Notes under the pieces: model-generated | Told to the model about the DNA's origin: nothing | Seen by the model: only the letters and a program-made list of their open reading frames with translations | Databases searched by the model: none | NCBI GenBank assembly: GCA_963974715.1 | Contig: CAXBDK010000002.1 | Location: 321,445-385,444 of the forward strand | Direction: 5' to 3' | Origin: Sediminicola sp963974715 | GTDB taxonomy: Bacteria > Bacteroidota > Bacteroidia > Flavobacteriales > Flavobacteriaceae | Length of the DNA stretch: 64,000 nt | Program-made: the position numbers and the translations under genes | In this document: in pieces, positions 1 to 9,428 of the stretch | Layout: every line of letters starts with the position of its first letter | How positions within the stretch are numbered: the stretch's first letter is position 1

Positions 1-1998
1 AATACCCTGGTTCTTACCAAGACGGCTGCGGAGAAACATTTTGGGATAGCGAGCGCGGTCGGTCAGACCTTGGTGTTGGACAATGGGGAATCCTACAAGG
101 TTACGGGCGTAATGGACGATCTTCCCAAAAATTCGTTTTTAAGGGATTATTCCCTATTTAAATCGATGGAAGGCTATGCCGATGCCAAAATCGTGAATTG
201 GGGCAGCAATAACTACAACACCTTTTTTAAACTTATTCCCACTGCCAATGTTGAGGATATGCGGGCACCATTGGAAGGTTTTTTGGGGAAATATGTGGTG
301 CCTGGGGTACAAAAATTCTTGCCGGGCATTACCGAACAGCAGTTCAAGGATGCAGGCAATTATTTGGTCTATAGTACTATCCCGTTAACGGATATTCATT
401 TGAGTTCCAATCTGGTCGCAGAAATGAATGCCAACAATGATAGGCAAAGTATTTACATCCTTTCCTTCATTGCCATTTTCTTGATCGTTCTGGCCAGCGT
501 AAACTTTATGAACCTATCTACCGCATATTCCTTAAAACGGGCCAAGGAGGTGGGGGTGCGCAAGACCTTGGGCTCCAACAAAAGCGACCTGGTAAGACAA
601 TTTTTGGTAGAATCGGGCCTTATTTCCTTTCTGTCGTTGGCACTGGCCTTGATCGTGACCGTACTCGTCCTACCAATGTTCAATACATTGGCGGACAAGG
701 ATATTTCAATACCCTTCTTAAACCCGCTATTTTGGCTGGTACTGTTGTGCTCGGTCGTGGTGTTGAGTATGTTGTCGGGAAGTTATCCCGCATTTTTTAT
801 GTCCCGTTTTATACCGGCCAAGGTCCTGAAAGGAGGAGGTGAAAGTAGTGTTGCCGGAGGAAACATTAGAAATTCCCTCGTTGTTTTCCAGTTTGCCATT
901 TCCGTATTTTTAATCGTCAGCACTTTAGTGGTATACCAACAGCTCACCTATATCCGCGGAAAGGATCTGGGCTTTTCAAAAGATCGGACCATCGTAATAA
1001 GGGATGTGTATACGGCCGGCACCAAGGTCACTTCCTTTAAGGAGCAGGTTAAACAGTTGGGATCTGTCAAGAATGCCACATTAAGCAGTTTTTTCCCCAC
1101 CCCATCCAATAGGAGCGACACTACTTTTAGGCCTGGGGAAGGCCTTACCAGTCAGGAAAATGCGGTAAGTATGCAAACATGGGGCGTGGATTTCGATTAC
1201 GCCTCCACGATGGACTTCAAATTTGTCGCCGGACGTGATTTTGACAGGAATTTCGGTAGCGACTCCACGGCAATGATCGTGAACGAAACCGCCGTAAAAT
1301 TGATGAAGACCACTCCCAAAGAGGCATTGGGTATGCGGTATGCGGATGATTTTGATTCGGATAGCCCTTCATATTATACCATTATCGGGGTGGTCAAGGA
1401 TTTTCATTTCGATTCCTTTAAAGAGGAGATCGATGCGCTTAGCATGCACATATCGGAGAATGCCAATGCCATGGCGGTAAAGTTGGAAGCGGGCAATTTT
1501 GAGAATTCCATTGCACGTATTGAAGGGGTCTGGAACAACATTGTACCAGGGGAGCCCTTTAATTATTATTTTATGGAAGATTCTTTTAACGACACCTATC
1601 AGAGCGAACAGCGGTTGGGCAATATTTTTATCATTTTCACCATACTCTCCTTGGTCATCGCCTGTCTTGGATTATTTGGATTAGCTGCCTTTAATGCAGA
1701 AAAGCGTGTCAAGGAAATTGGGGTACGAAAGGTGTTAGGGGCCAGCGTAGGTCAGATTTCAATGAAACTTACGCTGGATTTCTTAAAACTGGTAGGTATT
1801 GCGATCTTAATTTCATTACCTCTGGGCTGGTATGCCATGGACAAATGGCTGGAAGATTTCTCGTATCGGATAATCATTCCATGGTGGATATTTGTACTGG
1901 CGGCATTTTTGGCGGTGCTGATATCGGTACTTACGGTAAGTTACCAAAGTATAAAAGCGGCCATTGTAAACCCGGTAAAAAGTTTAAGATCGGAATAA
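1..1998 (+). CDS. ABC transporter permease, MacB/FtsX type (5' end outside window)
   Basis: The reading frame is open from base 1, so the N-terminus lies upstream of the window. The visible 665 codons contain the end of a MacB-like periplasmic core (KVTGVMDDLP near nt 100-130), a first FtsX module (TM segment at about nt 450-530, then the cytoplasmic loop AKEVGVRKTLG), and a second FtsX module at about nt 1620-1990 with the loop KEIGVRKVLGAS. It ends in NPVKSLRSE, the family's usual C-terminus. Members are inner-membrane permeases that couple ATP hydrolysis in the cytoplasm to movements of a periplasmic domain, usually for efflux or envelope tasks; the substrate here is unknown. The TTG at 70 is only an internal codon. 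It is the first of six tandem paralogues; the next starts 38 bp downstream behind a palindrome-like leader. Confidence 0.93.
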   Translation, partial: NTLVLTKTAAEKHFGIASAVGQTLVLDNGESYKVTGVMDDLPKNSFLRDYSLFKSMEGYADAKIVNWGSNNYNTFFKLIPTANVEDMRAPLEGFLGKYVVPGVQKFLPGITEQQFKDAGNYLVYSTIPLTDIHLSSNLVAEMNANNDRQSIYILSFIAIFLIVLASVNFMNLSTAYSLKRAKEVGVRKTLGSNKSDLVRQFLVESGLISFLSLALALIVTVLVLPMFNTLADKDISIPFLNPLFWLVLLCSVVVLSMLSGSYPAFFMSRFIPAKVLKGGGESSVAGGNIRNSLVVFQFAISVFLIVSTLVVYQQLTYIRGKDLGFSKDRTIVIRDVYTAGTKVTSFKEQVKQLGSVKNATLSSFFPTPSNRSDTTFRPGEGLTSQENAVSMQTWGVDFDYASTMDFKFVAGRDFDRNFGSDSTAMIVNETAVKLMKTTPKEALGMRYADDFDSDSPSYYTIIGVVKDFHFDSFKEEIDALSMHISENANAMAVKLEAGNFENSIARIEGVWNNIVPGEPFNYYFMEDSFNDTYQSEQRLGNIFIIFTILSLVIACLGLFGLAAFNAEKRVKEIGVRKVLGASVGQISMKLTLDFLKLVGIAILISLPLGWYAMDKWLEDFSYRIIIPWWIFVLAAFLAVLISVLTVSYQSIKAAIVNPVKSLRSE

Positions 1999-2003
1999 AA
2001 ATC

Positions 2004-2020
2004 TCCCGATAGCTATAAGG
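2004..2020. repeat. degenerate copy of the palindromic leader upstream of permease 2
   Basis: The spacer before the second permease contains TCCCGATAGCTATAAGG, a decayed version of the perfect 16-bp palindrome found in the matching spacer at 6845-6860. Both spacers follow a gene ending in KSLRSE and are 38 bp long. This suggests the gene plus leader was duplicated as one unit. An effect on RNA stability or translation is possible but not shown. Confidence 0.5.
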
Positions 2021-2036
2021 ACAAGAAACGACCACC

Positions 2037-4418
2037 ATGATAAAGAACTATCTAAACATCGCATGGCGCAACCTTATTTCGAATAAGGTATTCTCCATCA
2101 TCAACATTTCCGGATTGGGTATCGGTCTGGCCTGTTGCCTGCTCATCCTATTATATGCCAAGGACGAGGTAAGTTATGACCGCTTCCATGCCAATACCAA
2201 AGATCTATATCAATTGACCTGTAAGGTCATCGAGGATACCGGTAAGGAGAATACCTATGGAATTGCGGGAACCGTACAAGGCCCAACCTTTGCTCGGGAA
2301 ATTCCTGAACTAAAGGAATATGTACGTGTAAAGGAAAATAATTCGGTGCTTAAAATTGGCAGGGAAACCTTTTATGAAAACATTACATGGGTAGACGATA
2401 ACTTTTTCAACGTTTTTTCTTTCTCCCTTCTTAAAGGGAATCGGGAAACCGCACTTCGGGACATCCGATCCGTGGTACTTACCGAAGGGATTGCCCAAAA
2501 ATACTTTGGGGACACCGATCCCATGGGCAAATCGTTGGAATTGGAGATCAACAATAAATTTGAGTCTTTTATAGTTACCGGTATCGCTGAAAAGGCTCCC
2601 CAGAATTCCAGCATCAAGTTCCAAATGTTACTTTCCTTCAATTATCAAGAGGTTAACAACCCGGACGATCAATGGCTCAATATGAACTATCCCACTTATT
2701 TCTTATTGAACCCTGGCGCAAATATCGACGACATACGGTCGAAAATGGCAAAGGCCTATGGGACCCATGCCAGTAAGGAGCTTGTAGAGGCAAGACAACA
2801 TGGATTTAATGCCCAGTTCGTGTATGGGTTGGAGCCTTTTGTGACTATGCACCTAAATACGGGGATCGATTACGTCCCAGAAGTGAGCGACCCCATTTAT
2901 GCCTATATCTTATCGGGAATTGCGCTCTTTATTTTACTGATAGCCTGTATCAATTTCGTAAACCTTACCGTGGCCAGGTCCCTAAAAAGGGGAAAGGAGA
3001 TCGGTATCAGAAAAGTGGTGGGCGGCGCAAGGAAACAATTGATCTTGCAGTTTATGGGAGAGTCGTTTGTCCTTTGTCTTATGGCCTATGGCTTGGCTTT
3101 TTTACTGGCCCAGCTTTCCCTACCGTTCTTCAACGACGTATCCAATAAACAGTTGGAATTAAGCTATTTAATGGATTATAAACTTATTATAGCTTTCGTT
3201 ATTTTATTCTGCCTTACCGTTTTTGCGGCAGGATTTTATCCTGCCCTTGTCCTTTCCGGTTTTGACCCGATCATGGCGTTGCACAGCCGTTTTGCCTATT
3301 CCAATAAAAATTACCTCTCCAAAGGGCTTATCGTGTTACAATTTTCCCTGACAACCTTTATGTTGATCACCACTGTGTTCATTTATGATCAGTTTGAATA
3401 CCTCACAAATGAAGATCTCGGTTATGATGATGGCGATCTATTGGTATTGCATGTGGGCCAAGACCAAAATAGCAAGTTAATGAGAGTCTTTAAAGAACGG
3501 TTTTCCCAAATTCCTGGGGTTGAAAAGGTGGCGATGCGGCAAAATGGTTTTTGGGGAACGAACTCTAGGGCCAACGGTTTTGATATTCCCGTGGCCTTCG
3601 ATCATATCGATGGAAGTTATCTGTCCACTATGGGAATCGATCTGGTGGAAGGCCGTAATTTCTCACTGGATTTTCCGGCAGATTCCACCAATTCAATCCT
3701 TGTCAACGAAGCATATGTAAAAGAGGCGGGCTGGCACGGATCGGTGTTGGACAAGACCATAGACTTTTTCAATGGACAGGAAACAAAACTCAATGTGATC
3801 GGGGTGGTAAAGGATTACCATTTTGGATCGTTAAAAGAGAAGATATCACCACAAATATTTACCATGCAGCCCGGAATGGGGTATGGAAGGTTTTTGATCA
3901 GAATTTCTCCCGAAAACCGGTCCCAGACCGTGGCCGACATCGGGGAGGTCTATAGATCTTTGGTGCCGTACCGACCCTATAAATATGATTTTATGGAAGA
4001 CCTGAACCTTCAGAATTACGAAAAGGAGGCCAAATGGAAACAAATTGTGGGATTTGGGGCCATATTGATGATTTTTATCTCCTGTATCGGTCTATTGGGA
4101 CTCACACTGCTATCCGTACAGCAACGAACGAAAGAGATCGGCGTTAGAAAAATATTGGGGGCCAATATCCTACAGATATCAAATTTACTGACCAAAAATT
4201 TTATGGGCCTGGTCCTGATCTCCTTTTGCGTGGCGGTCCCATTTGCCTGGTACGCTACTTCCAGATGGCTGGAAAACTTTGCCTATAAAATTGAAATGAC
4301 CTGGGAAGTATTTGCCCTCTCGGCGGTATTCACCTTAGGGGTGGCCTTTATGACCATAAGCTATCAAACGTTTCGGGCCGCATCGGTAAACCCCGCTAAA
4401 AGCTTGGGAACGGAATAG
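2037..4418 (+). CDS. ABC transporter permease, MacB/FtsX type
   Basis: A 793-aa full-length permease. The start MIKNYLNIAWRNL matches the N-termini of the paralogues in this array. TM1 lies at about residues 18-40. A MacB-type periplasmic core follows to about residue 280. The first FtsX module starts at about residue 285 (LFILLIACINFVNLTVA) with the loop GKEIGIRKVVGGARK. A second periplasmic region follows, then the last FtsX module from about residue 670 with TKEIGVRKILGAN. The end is NPAKSLGTE, a slight variant of SLRSE. The protein has no ATPase domain of its own; the only one in view is at 14245. It is likely co-transcribed with its neighbours, given spacers of 38 bp upstream and 59 bp downstream (to the preferred next start). 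Substrate unknown. Confidence 0.93.
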   Translation: MIKNYLNIAWRNLISNKVFSIINISGLGIGLACCLLILLYAKDEVSYDRFHANTKDLYQLTCKVIEDTGKENTYGIAGTVQGPTFAREIPELKEYVRVKENNSVLKIGRETFYENITWVDDNFFNVFSFSLLKGNRETALRDIRSVVLTEGIAQKYFGDTDPMGKSLELEINNKFESFIVTGIAEKAPQNSSIKFQMLLSFNYQEVNNPDDQWLNMNYPTYFLLNPGANIDDIRSKMAKAYGTHASKELVEARQHGFNAQFVYGLEPFVTMHLNTGIDYVPEVSDPIYAYILSGIALFILLIACINFVNLTVARSLKRGKEIGIRKVVGGARKQLILQFMGESFVLCLMAYGLAFLLAQLSLPFFNDVSNKQLELSYLMDYKLIIAFVILFCLTVFAAGFYPALVLSGFDPIMALHSRFAYSNKNYLSKGLIVLQFSLTTFMLITTVFIYDQFEYLTNEDLGYDDGDLLVLHVGQDQNSKLMRVFKERFSQIPGVEKVAMRQNGFWGTNSRANGFDIPVAFDHIDGSYLSTMGIDLVEGRNFSLDFPADSTNSILVNEAYVKEAGWHGSVLDKTIDFFNGQETKLNVIGVVKDYHFGSLKEKISPQIFTMQPGMGYGRFLIRISPENRSQTVADIGEVYRSLVPYRPYKYDFMEDLNLQNYEKEAKWKQIVGFGAILMIFISCIGLLGLTLLSVQQRTKEIGVRKILGANILQISNLLTKNFMGLVLISFCVAVPFAWYATSRWLENFAYKIEMTWEVFALSAVFTLGVAFMTISYQTFRAASVNPAKSLGTE

Positions 4419-4477
4419 GTAAACTATTGAATAATGCCTTCCCTTGGAAAAGATCGGAAAGGTCTAAAAAGAAAATT

Positions 4478-6838
4478 ATGCTAAAGAATTATTTTAAAAT
4501 CGCCTGGAGGAGCCTTTGGAAGAACAAAGGCTACAGCGCTCTTAACATTTTCGGATTGGCCATTGGCATAACCTGTGCCTGTTTTATACTCCTTTGGGTG
4601 GAGGATGAAATAAATTTTGATGGTGCTTTTCCCAAACAAGATCTTGTGTACTTTGTGCCTACAAATCAGAAATACGAAGGAGAGTGGCGCACATTTTATT
4701 CAACCCCGGGCCCTCTGGCAAAAGACTTAAAGAATGAAATACCCGAAATCAAGAGGTCTGCCGCCACATGGAGCGGAGAAATTTTAATTACGGATGGCGA
4801 CAAGGGAATAAATAGAAGGGGGAGATATGCTGAGCCGGACTTTCTGGATATTTTTGCCCTGCGGTTTGTGGAAGGAAGTGCCAAAAATGCACTTAGTAGG
4901 CCCGACGCCATTGTTCTGACCCGAAGAACAGCTATAGACCTCTTTGGAAAAAATACGGTCGCACTCGACCGCGTTTTAAGGATCGACAATAGGTACAATT
5001 TTACGGTTACGGGCGTTATAGAGGATTTGCCGAATAACGTCACCTTTGGATTTGACTGGCTGTTACCATTTGAGCGCTTTCAATTAGGGGAAGAGGATAT
5101 GTCGTGGGCAAAAGAATATGGAAGTAATTTTGCGGAAACGTTTGTGGAACTTGCCCCTGATGCGGATTTTAAATCGGTCAATGAAAAGGTTCAAAAGATT
5201 CTTCCCGCAAAAACGGAAAACGATAACACCTATGCCTTTTTGCATTCGATAAAAGATTGGCACCTACGATCCGACTTCAAAGGTGGAAAAATTGTAGGGG
5301 GCCAGATCACCTTTGTACGGTTGTTTTCCATTATAGCCCTTATCATACTCCTCATCGCTTGTATCAACTTTATGAACCTGTCTACCGCGAGAAGTGAAAA
5401 AAGAGCTAGGGAAGTGGGAATACGTAAAGTTCTTGGGTCGGGGAAAAACAGGTTGGTCTCCCAGTTTATGGCAGAGGCTTTGATTACGGCAAGCTTGGCT
5501 ACCGCCTTAAGTGCGGTCTTACTTTTTTTGCTGTTGCCACAGTTTAATATGCTCGTGGAAAAACAATTGGAACTTCGACTTTTTGACCCCTTTCATTTGT
5601 TGTCCCTTCTGGGAATTACCTTGATCTGCGGTCTTCTTGCAGGTTGGTACCCTGCCTTTTACCTATCATCCTTTAAGCCCGTCAAAGTCATTAAAGGGAT
5701 GCACCTCCGGGAGAACAGCGCTGCGAATATTCGCAAGGGATTGGTCGTTGCCCAGTTTTCGGTTTCCATAGTGTTTATAATCAGCACAATTATAGTCTAC
5801 CAACAGTTGCAGCACGTAAAAAGCCGCGATCTGGGATATGAAAAGGAAAATCTAATTCAATTAAATGTAAATGGGGATATGGTCAAAAATTTTAACCCCA
5901 TTAAACAGGACATGCTAGCTTCGGGATTGATCGAAAATATAGCGCTCAATAATTCCAATGTACTTTATGGCGGTAACAATGGGTCGGGTTTTGAATGGCA
6001 AGGGGGTACGGATACGAAGGATATATTGATTTCTTTTAGACATATCAGTCCAAGCTTTTTGCAAACGGCGGGAATGAAAATTACAGCAGGCAGGGGCTTT
6101 AGCGAAAATAGGGCAGCCGACAGTACATCGGTTATGGTATCGGAATCACTTGCCAAAATGATGGGGGATGGAAGCGCTGTTGGTAAAACGATAACGCGAG
6201 GAGATACCTATACTATTATCGGCGTGGTGCAAGATTATCTATATGGCGATATGTATGGCACGAGTGACCCTGTGCTGTTTTTTAACAATCCTGATGCTGC
6301 AAATTACATGTATGTAAAAATTAGACCGGGCAATGATCTATTGGAAACCCTGGCCTTTATGGAAAGTGTTATGAAAAAGCACAATCCTGCCTTTCCTTTC
6401 GAATATGAATTTGTGGACGATGCCTTCAACGCAATGTTCAGAAGTGAAAAACTGGTGGGCAACCTTTCCAAAATCTTCGCTTTGCTAGCTATCATCATTT
6501 CTTGTTTGGGCTTGTTTGGTCTCTCTGCGTATACTGCAGAGCAGCGCCGTAAAGAAATCGGAATACGAAAGGTTTTGGGATCCAGCGTTTTGGGTATTGT
6601 AAGATTGTTGTCAAAGGATTTTATGGGCTTGGTGCTGGTTGCCATCGTACTGGCCCTTCCATTGGCTTGGTGGACTATGCAAAACTGGTTGGAGGGTTTT
6701 GCCTATCGTATAGCGATTGCTTGGTGGGTCTTTCCAATGGCCGGTGTCATCGCCATAGGCATTGCATTACTTACCGTTAGTTTTCAATCCATTAAAGTGG
6801 CATTGTTAAACCCTGTAAAAAGCTTAAGGTCGGAATAA
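4478..6838 (+). CDS. ABC transporter permease, MacB/FtsX type
   Basis: A 786-aa permease. The frame also extends to a TTG at 4427, but the ATG at 4478 gives MLKNYFKIAWRSLWKNKGY, which aligns with the starts of all the paralogues, so I chose it. TM1 is at about residues 20-40. The MacB-like core follows (FTVTGVIEDLPNN at about residue 175). The first FtsX loop is AREVGIRKVLGSGK, and the last is RKEIGIRKVLGSSV, with the TM segments of a duplicated FtsX fold around them. The C-terminus is NPVKSLRSE. The stop is followed by a perfect palindrome and the next permease. Function is by family only: an inner-membrane ABC permease with no recognisable substrate signal. Confidence 0.93.
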   Translation: MLKNYFKIAWRSLWKNKGYSALNIFGLAIGITCACFILLWVEDEINFDGAFPKQDLVYFVPTNQKYEGEWRTFYSTPGPLAKDLKNEIPEIKRSAATWSGEILITDGDKGINRRGRYAEPDFLDIFALRFVEGSAKNALSRPDAIVLTRRTAIDLFGKNTVALDRVLRIDNRYNFTVTGVIEDLPNNVTFGFDWLLPFERFQLGEEDMSWAKEYGSNFAETFVELAPDADFKSVNEKVQKILPAKTENDNTYAFLHSIKDWHLRSDFKGGKIVGGQITFVRLFSIIALIILLIACINFMNLSTARSEKRAREVGIRKVLGSGKNRLVSQFMAEALITASLATALSAVLLFLLLPQFNMLVEKQLELRLFDPFHLLSLLGITLICGLLAGWYPAFYLSSFKPVKVIKGMHLRENSAANIRKGLVVAQFSVSIVFIISTIIVYQQLQHVKSRDLGYEKENLIQLNVNGDMVKNFNPIKQDMLASGLIENIALNNSNVLYGGNNGSGFEWQGGTDTKDILISFRHISPSFLQTAGMKITAGRGFSENRAADSTSVMVSESLAKMMGDGSAVGKTITRGDTYTIIGVVQDYLYGDMYGTSDPVLFFNNPDAANYMYVKIRPGNDLLETLAFMESVMKKHNPAFPFEYEFVDDAFNAMFRSEKLVGNLSKIFALLAIIISCLGLFGLSAYTAEQRRKEIGIRKVLGSSVLGIVRLLSKDFMGLVLVAIVLALPLAWWTMQNWLEGFAYRIAIAWWVFPMAGVIAIGIALLTVSFQSIKVALLNPVKSLRSE

Positions 6839-6844
6839 AACATT

Positions 6845-6860
6845 TCCCGATATATCGGGA
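6845..6860. repeat. perfect 16-bp palindrome in permease spacer
   Basis: The sequence TCCCGATATATCGGGA is its own reverse complement and lies 17 bp before the ATG of the fourth permease. A degenerate version occupies the same position before the second permease (2004-2020). It could be an operator half-site pair, a short RNA hairpin, or a duplicated relic. It lacks the trailing T-run of a strong terminator. Confidence 0.6.
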
Positions 6861-6876
6861 CAAAAAAAGGAATACC

Positions 6877-9285
6877 ATGATTAAAAATCACTTTAAGATC
6901 GCCTGGCGGAACCTGTCAAATGACAAGGTGTTCAGCTTTATCAAAATCGGGGGCTTTGCAATAGGGATTGCCGCCTGTCTCCTTATCGCACTCTTTATTC
7001 GGGACGAGCTAAGTTATGATAGGCATTACAAAAATACCGATCGGATCTATAGGGTCGTAATGCAAGGGGTCATGGATGGTGAGGTGTTAAAGAGCGTACA
7101 TTTTCAATTGCCCTTTGCCGATGCCCTAAAATCCCATTTTCCGGAAATTCAAAAAGCCGGAAAAATGAACATGTCCGAACTTTTTGGCGCCGGAAGCAGA
7201 TCGGTACGGCGTACAGGGGAAATTCAGAACAATGTTGAGGAGGGTTTTGTCTTTGCCGATCAGGAACTGTTCGATATCCTAGAAATTCCATTGGAAGCGG
7301 GAAGTGGCGACCGTGCCCTGACCAGCCCCCAGAGCATCGTTATTTCAAGGACCAAGGCCGACAGATATTTTCCCGATGGCAATGCCGTGGGAAAGACCGT
7401 AGTTCTGGACAATGATACGGACCGTCCCTATACCGTAACAGGGGTCATGCCCGATTTTCCGGAAAATTCCCATCTTAAATTTGATTTTCTACTGCCCATT
7501 GAGGATACGAATATGAGCTGGACCAATAACAATTATTTTACCTATATACTGCTCGATAAAAACACGGACATCGATCAACTGCAAAAGAAGATGTACTCCA
7601 TAGCGGAGAACTATATTATACCGGCCCAGATGGAACAGGGCCGGGCACCCGATTTTATCGAGGTCTTAAAAACTATTGAATACAAGCTGCAGCCCATATC
7701 CGATATCCACCTACGATCCGACCTAAAAATGGGCGACGGATTGGAGCATGGGGATATCCGGTTTGTATGGCTCTTTGGGGCCGTAGCCGTTTTTATTTTA
7801 ATATTGGCCTGTATCAACTTCATCAATCTTTCCACGGCAAAATCCGCCAACAGGGCCAAAGAAGTGGGCCTTCGGAAGACCGTTGGTGCCTTTAAATCCG
7901 ATCTGGTGGCACAATTTCTGACCGAATCGGTGCTCTTTAGCCTTATTTCTTTTATTCTGGGGACCTTGCTTGCTTGGGCGCTGCTCCCAACGTTTAATTC
8001 CATTGCGGGCAAGGCCATCGGCATGCCCTGGTCGGCGTTTTGGTTTTTCCCGATCCTATTGGCCTCCGCACTCCTGATCGGGATCATTGCCGGCCTATAC
8101 CCTGCATTTTACCTCTCCGCCTTCCGTCCTGTGAATGTGTTAAAGGGAAGGCTGGTTATCGGGAACAAAAGCGGGAACCTGCGCAGCGGCCTGGTGGTCT
8201 TTCAATTTGCTACTTCCGTTATCCTCATTATTGGCACCTTGGTCATCTACCAACAGATGGAGTATATCCTACAAAAGGAATTGGGGTACAACAAAGAGCA
8301 GGTATTGGTAATGGAAGGGGCTACCATCTTGGGGGGCAAAACGGAAAATTTTAAGGAACGGTTGCGAAAAGTGCCAGGGGTCAAACATGTGACCGACAGT
8401 GATTATCTTCCCGTGGAAGGAAAAAAGCGGAACGGGAATACCTTTAAGATAAACAATGAGGACCACCGTTCCATAGCCTCTCAGATTTGGAGGGTGGATT
8501 ATGATTATATAAAGACCATGGGCATGCATGTGCAACAAGGGCGCGATTTTTCGAGGGAATTCGCTTCCGACTCCGTTAATTCTATGATAATCAATACAAA
8601 AATGGCCAAGGAAATGGGATTGGAAAACCCGTTGGGGACCCATCTGAACAATGGCCGGGATTGGGTGATCGTGGGGGTTGTGGACGATTTTCATTTTAAG
8701 TCCCTAAAGGAGGAAATTACGCCACTGGCCCTGGTGATCGGTAATGACTCGGGCACTATTTCCATAAAAATCGACGCCGCCAATACAATTGGTACCGTCA
8801 ATGCCATTGCGGACCTATGGGACCAGAACGTACCTACCATGGCCTTCAATTACAGGTTTCTGGACCAGGATTTTGTACAGATGCATGCAGGGGTGCAGCG
8901 TATGGGGAAAATTTTTAACAGCTTTGCCCTGTTTGCCATTTTGGTGGCCTGTTTGGGCCTGTTCGCACTCTCCGCATTTATGGTGGAACAGCGGAAGAAG
9001 GAAATCAGTATTCGTTTGGTGCTGGGGGCACCCTTTAAAAGCATTTATCGCTTACTGACCTTGGACTATATAAGACTGATACTGTTGGCCATCCTGATAG
9101 CCGTTCCGATAGGATGGTACGTCATGGGCCGTTGGTTGGAGGATTTCGCCTATCGCATTACTATCGGTTGGGAAATATTCGTCATTGCCGGTAGTATGGC
9201 CCTGTTCATCGCCCTACTGACCATCAGTTACCAGTCCATTGCAGCCGCATTGATCGCACCCTTAAAAAGTTTAAGGTCGGAATGA
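6877..9285 (+). CDS. ABC transporter permease, MacB/FtsX type
   Basis: An 802-aa permease starting MIKNHFKIAWRNLSNDKV, the standard start for this array. TM1 is at about residues 18-41. The periplasmic core includes YTVTGVMPDFPENS at about residue 185. The first FtsX module (about residues 300-430) has the loop AKEVGLRKTVGAFK, and the last module (from about residue 680) has KKEISIRLVLGAPF. The loop has R-L where the paralogues have R-K, a small departure. The C-terminus APLKSLRSE has alanine in place of the usual asparagine of NP. The stop TGA overlaps an ATG that opens a 30-codon relic of a different permease's tail (9282-9374), so this gene's 3' end probably abuts a deletion scar. Confidence 0.93.
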   Translation: MIKNHFKIAWRNLSNDKVFSFIKIGGFAIGIAACLLIALFIRDELSYDRHYKNTDRIYRVVMQGVMDGEVLKSVHFQLPFADALKSHFPEIQKAGKMNMSELFGAGSRSVRRTGEIQNNVEEGFVFADQELFDILEIPLEAGSGDRALTSPQSIVISRTKADRYFPDGNAVGKTVVLDNDTDRPYTVTGVMPDFPENSHLKFDFLLPIEDTNMSWTNNNYFTYILLDKNTDIDQLQKKMYSIAENYIIPAQMEQGRAPDFIEVLKTIEYKLQPISDIHLRSDLKMGDGLEHGDIRFVWLFGAVAVFILILACINFINLSTAKSANRAKEVGLRKTVGAFKSDLVAQFLTESVLFSLISFILGTLLAWALLPTFNSIAGKAIGMPWSAFWFFPILLASALLIGIIAGLYPAFYLSAFRPVNVLKGRLVIGNKSGNLRSGLVVFQFATSVILIIGTLVIYQQMEYILQKELGYNKEQVLVMEGATILGGKTENFKERLRKVPGVKHVTDSDYLPVEGKKRNGNTFKINNEDHRSIASQIWRVDYDYIKTMGMHVQQGRDFSREFASDSVNSMIINTKMAKEMGLENPLGTHLNNGRDWVIVGVVDDFHFKSLKEEITPLALVIGNDSGTISIKIDAANTIGTVNAIADLWDQNVPTMAFNYRFLDQDFVQMHAGVQRMGKIFNSFALFAILVACLGLFALSAFMVEQRKKEISIRLVLGAPFKSIYRLLTLDYIRLILLAILIAVPIGWYVMGRWLEDFAYRITIGWEIFVIAGSMALFIALLTISYQSIAAALIAPLKSLRSE

Positions 9286-9374
9286 TCGACTGGTTCAATG
9301 CGCTCTTAACGGTGAGTTGGCAGAGTTTTAAGGCGGCTACCAACAATCCAGTGGATGCTTTAAGGGATGAATAG
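9282..9374 (+). pseudogene. orphan C-terminal tail of a lost FtsX-type permease
   Basis: A 30-codon open frame overlaps the stop of the preceding permease. Its last 25 codons read ALLTVSWQSFKAATNNP and then VDALRDE, the C-terminal helix of an FtsX permease of the ALRDE subtype. Nearly the same tail ends the next permease (about 11656-11731). There is no N-terminal part. The simplest reading is that recombination between tandem paralogues deleted most of a gene and left its last 75 bp. It is formally translatable from the ATG at 9282 but is unlikely to be functional. Confidence 0.75.
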
Positions 9375-9428
9375 CCGTTTTTTTAATGGAAGAACGTAAA
9401 CAAAACAAAATTAAACAGATAGACTAAA

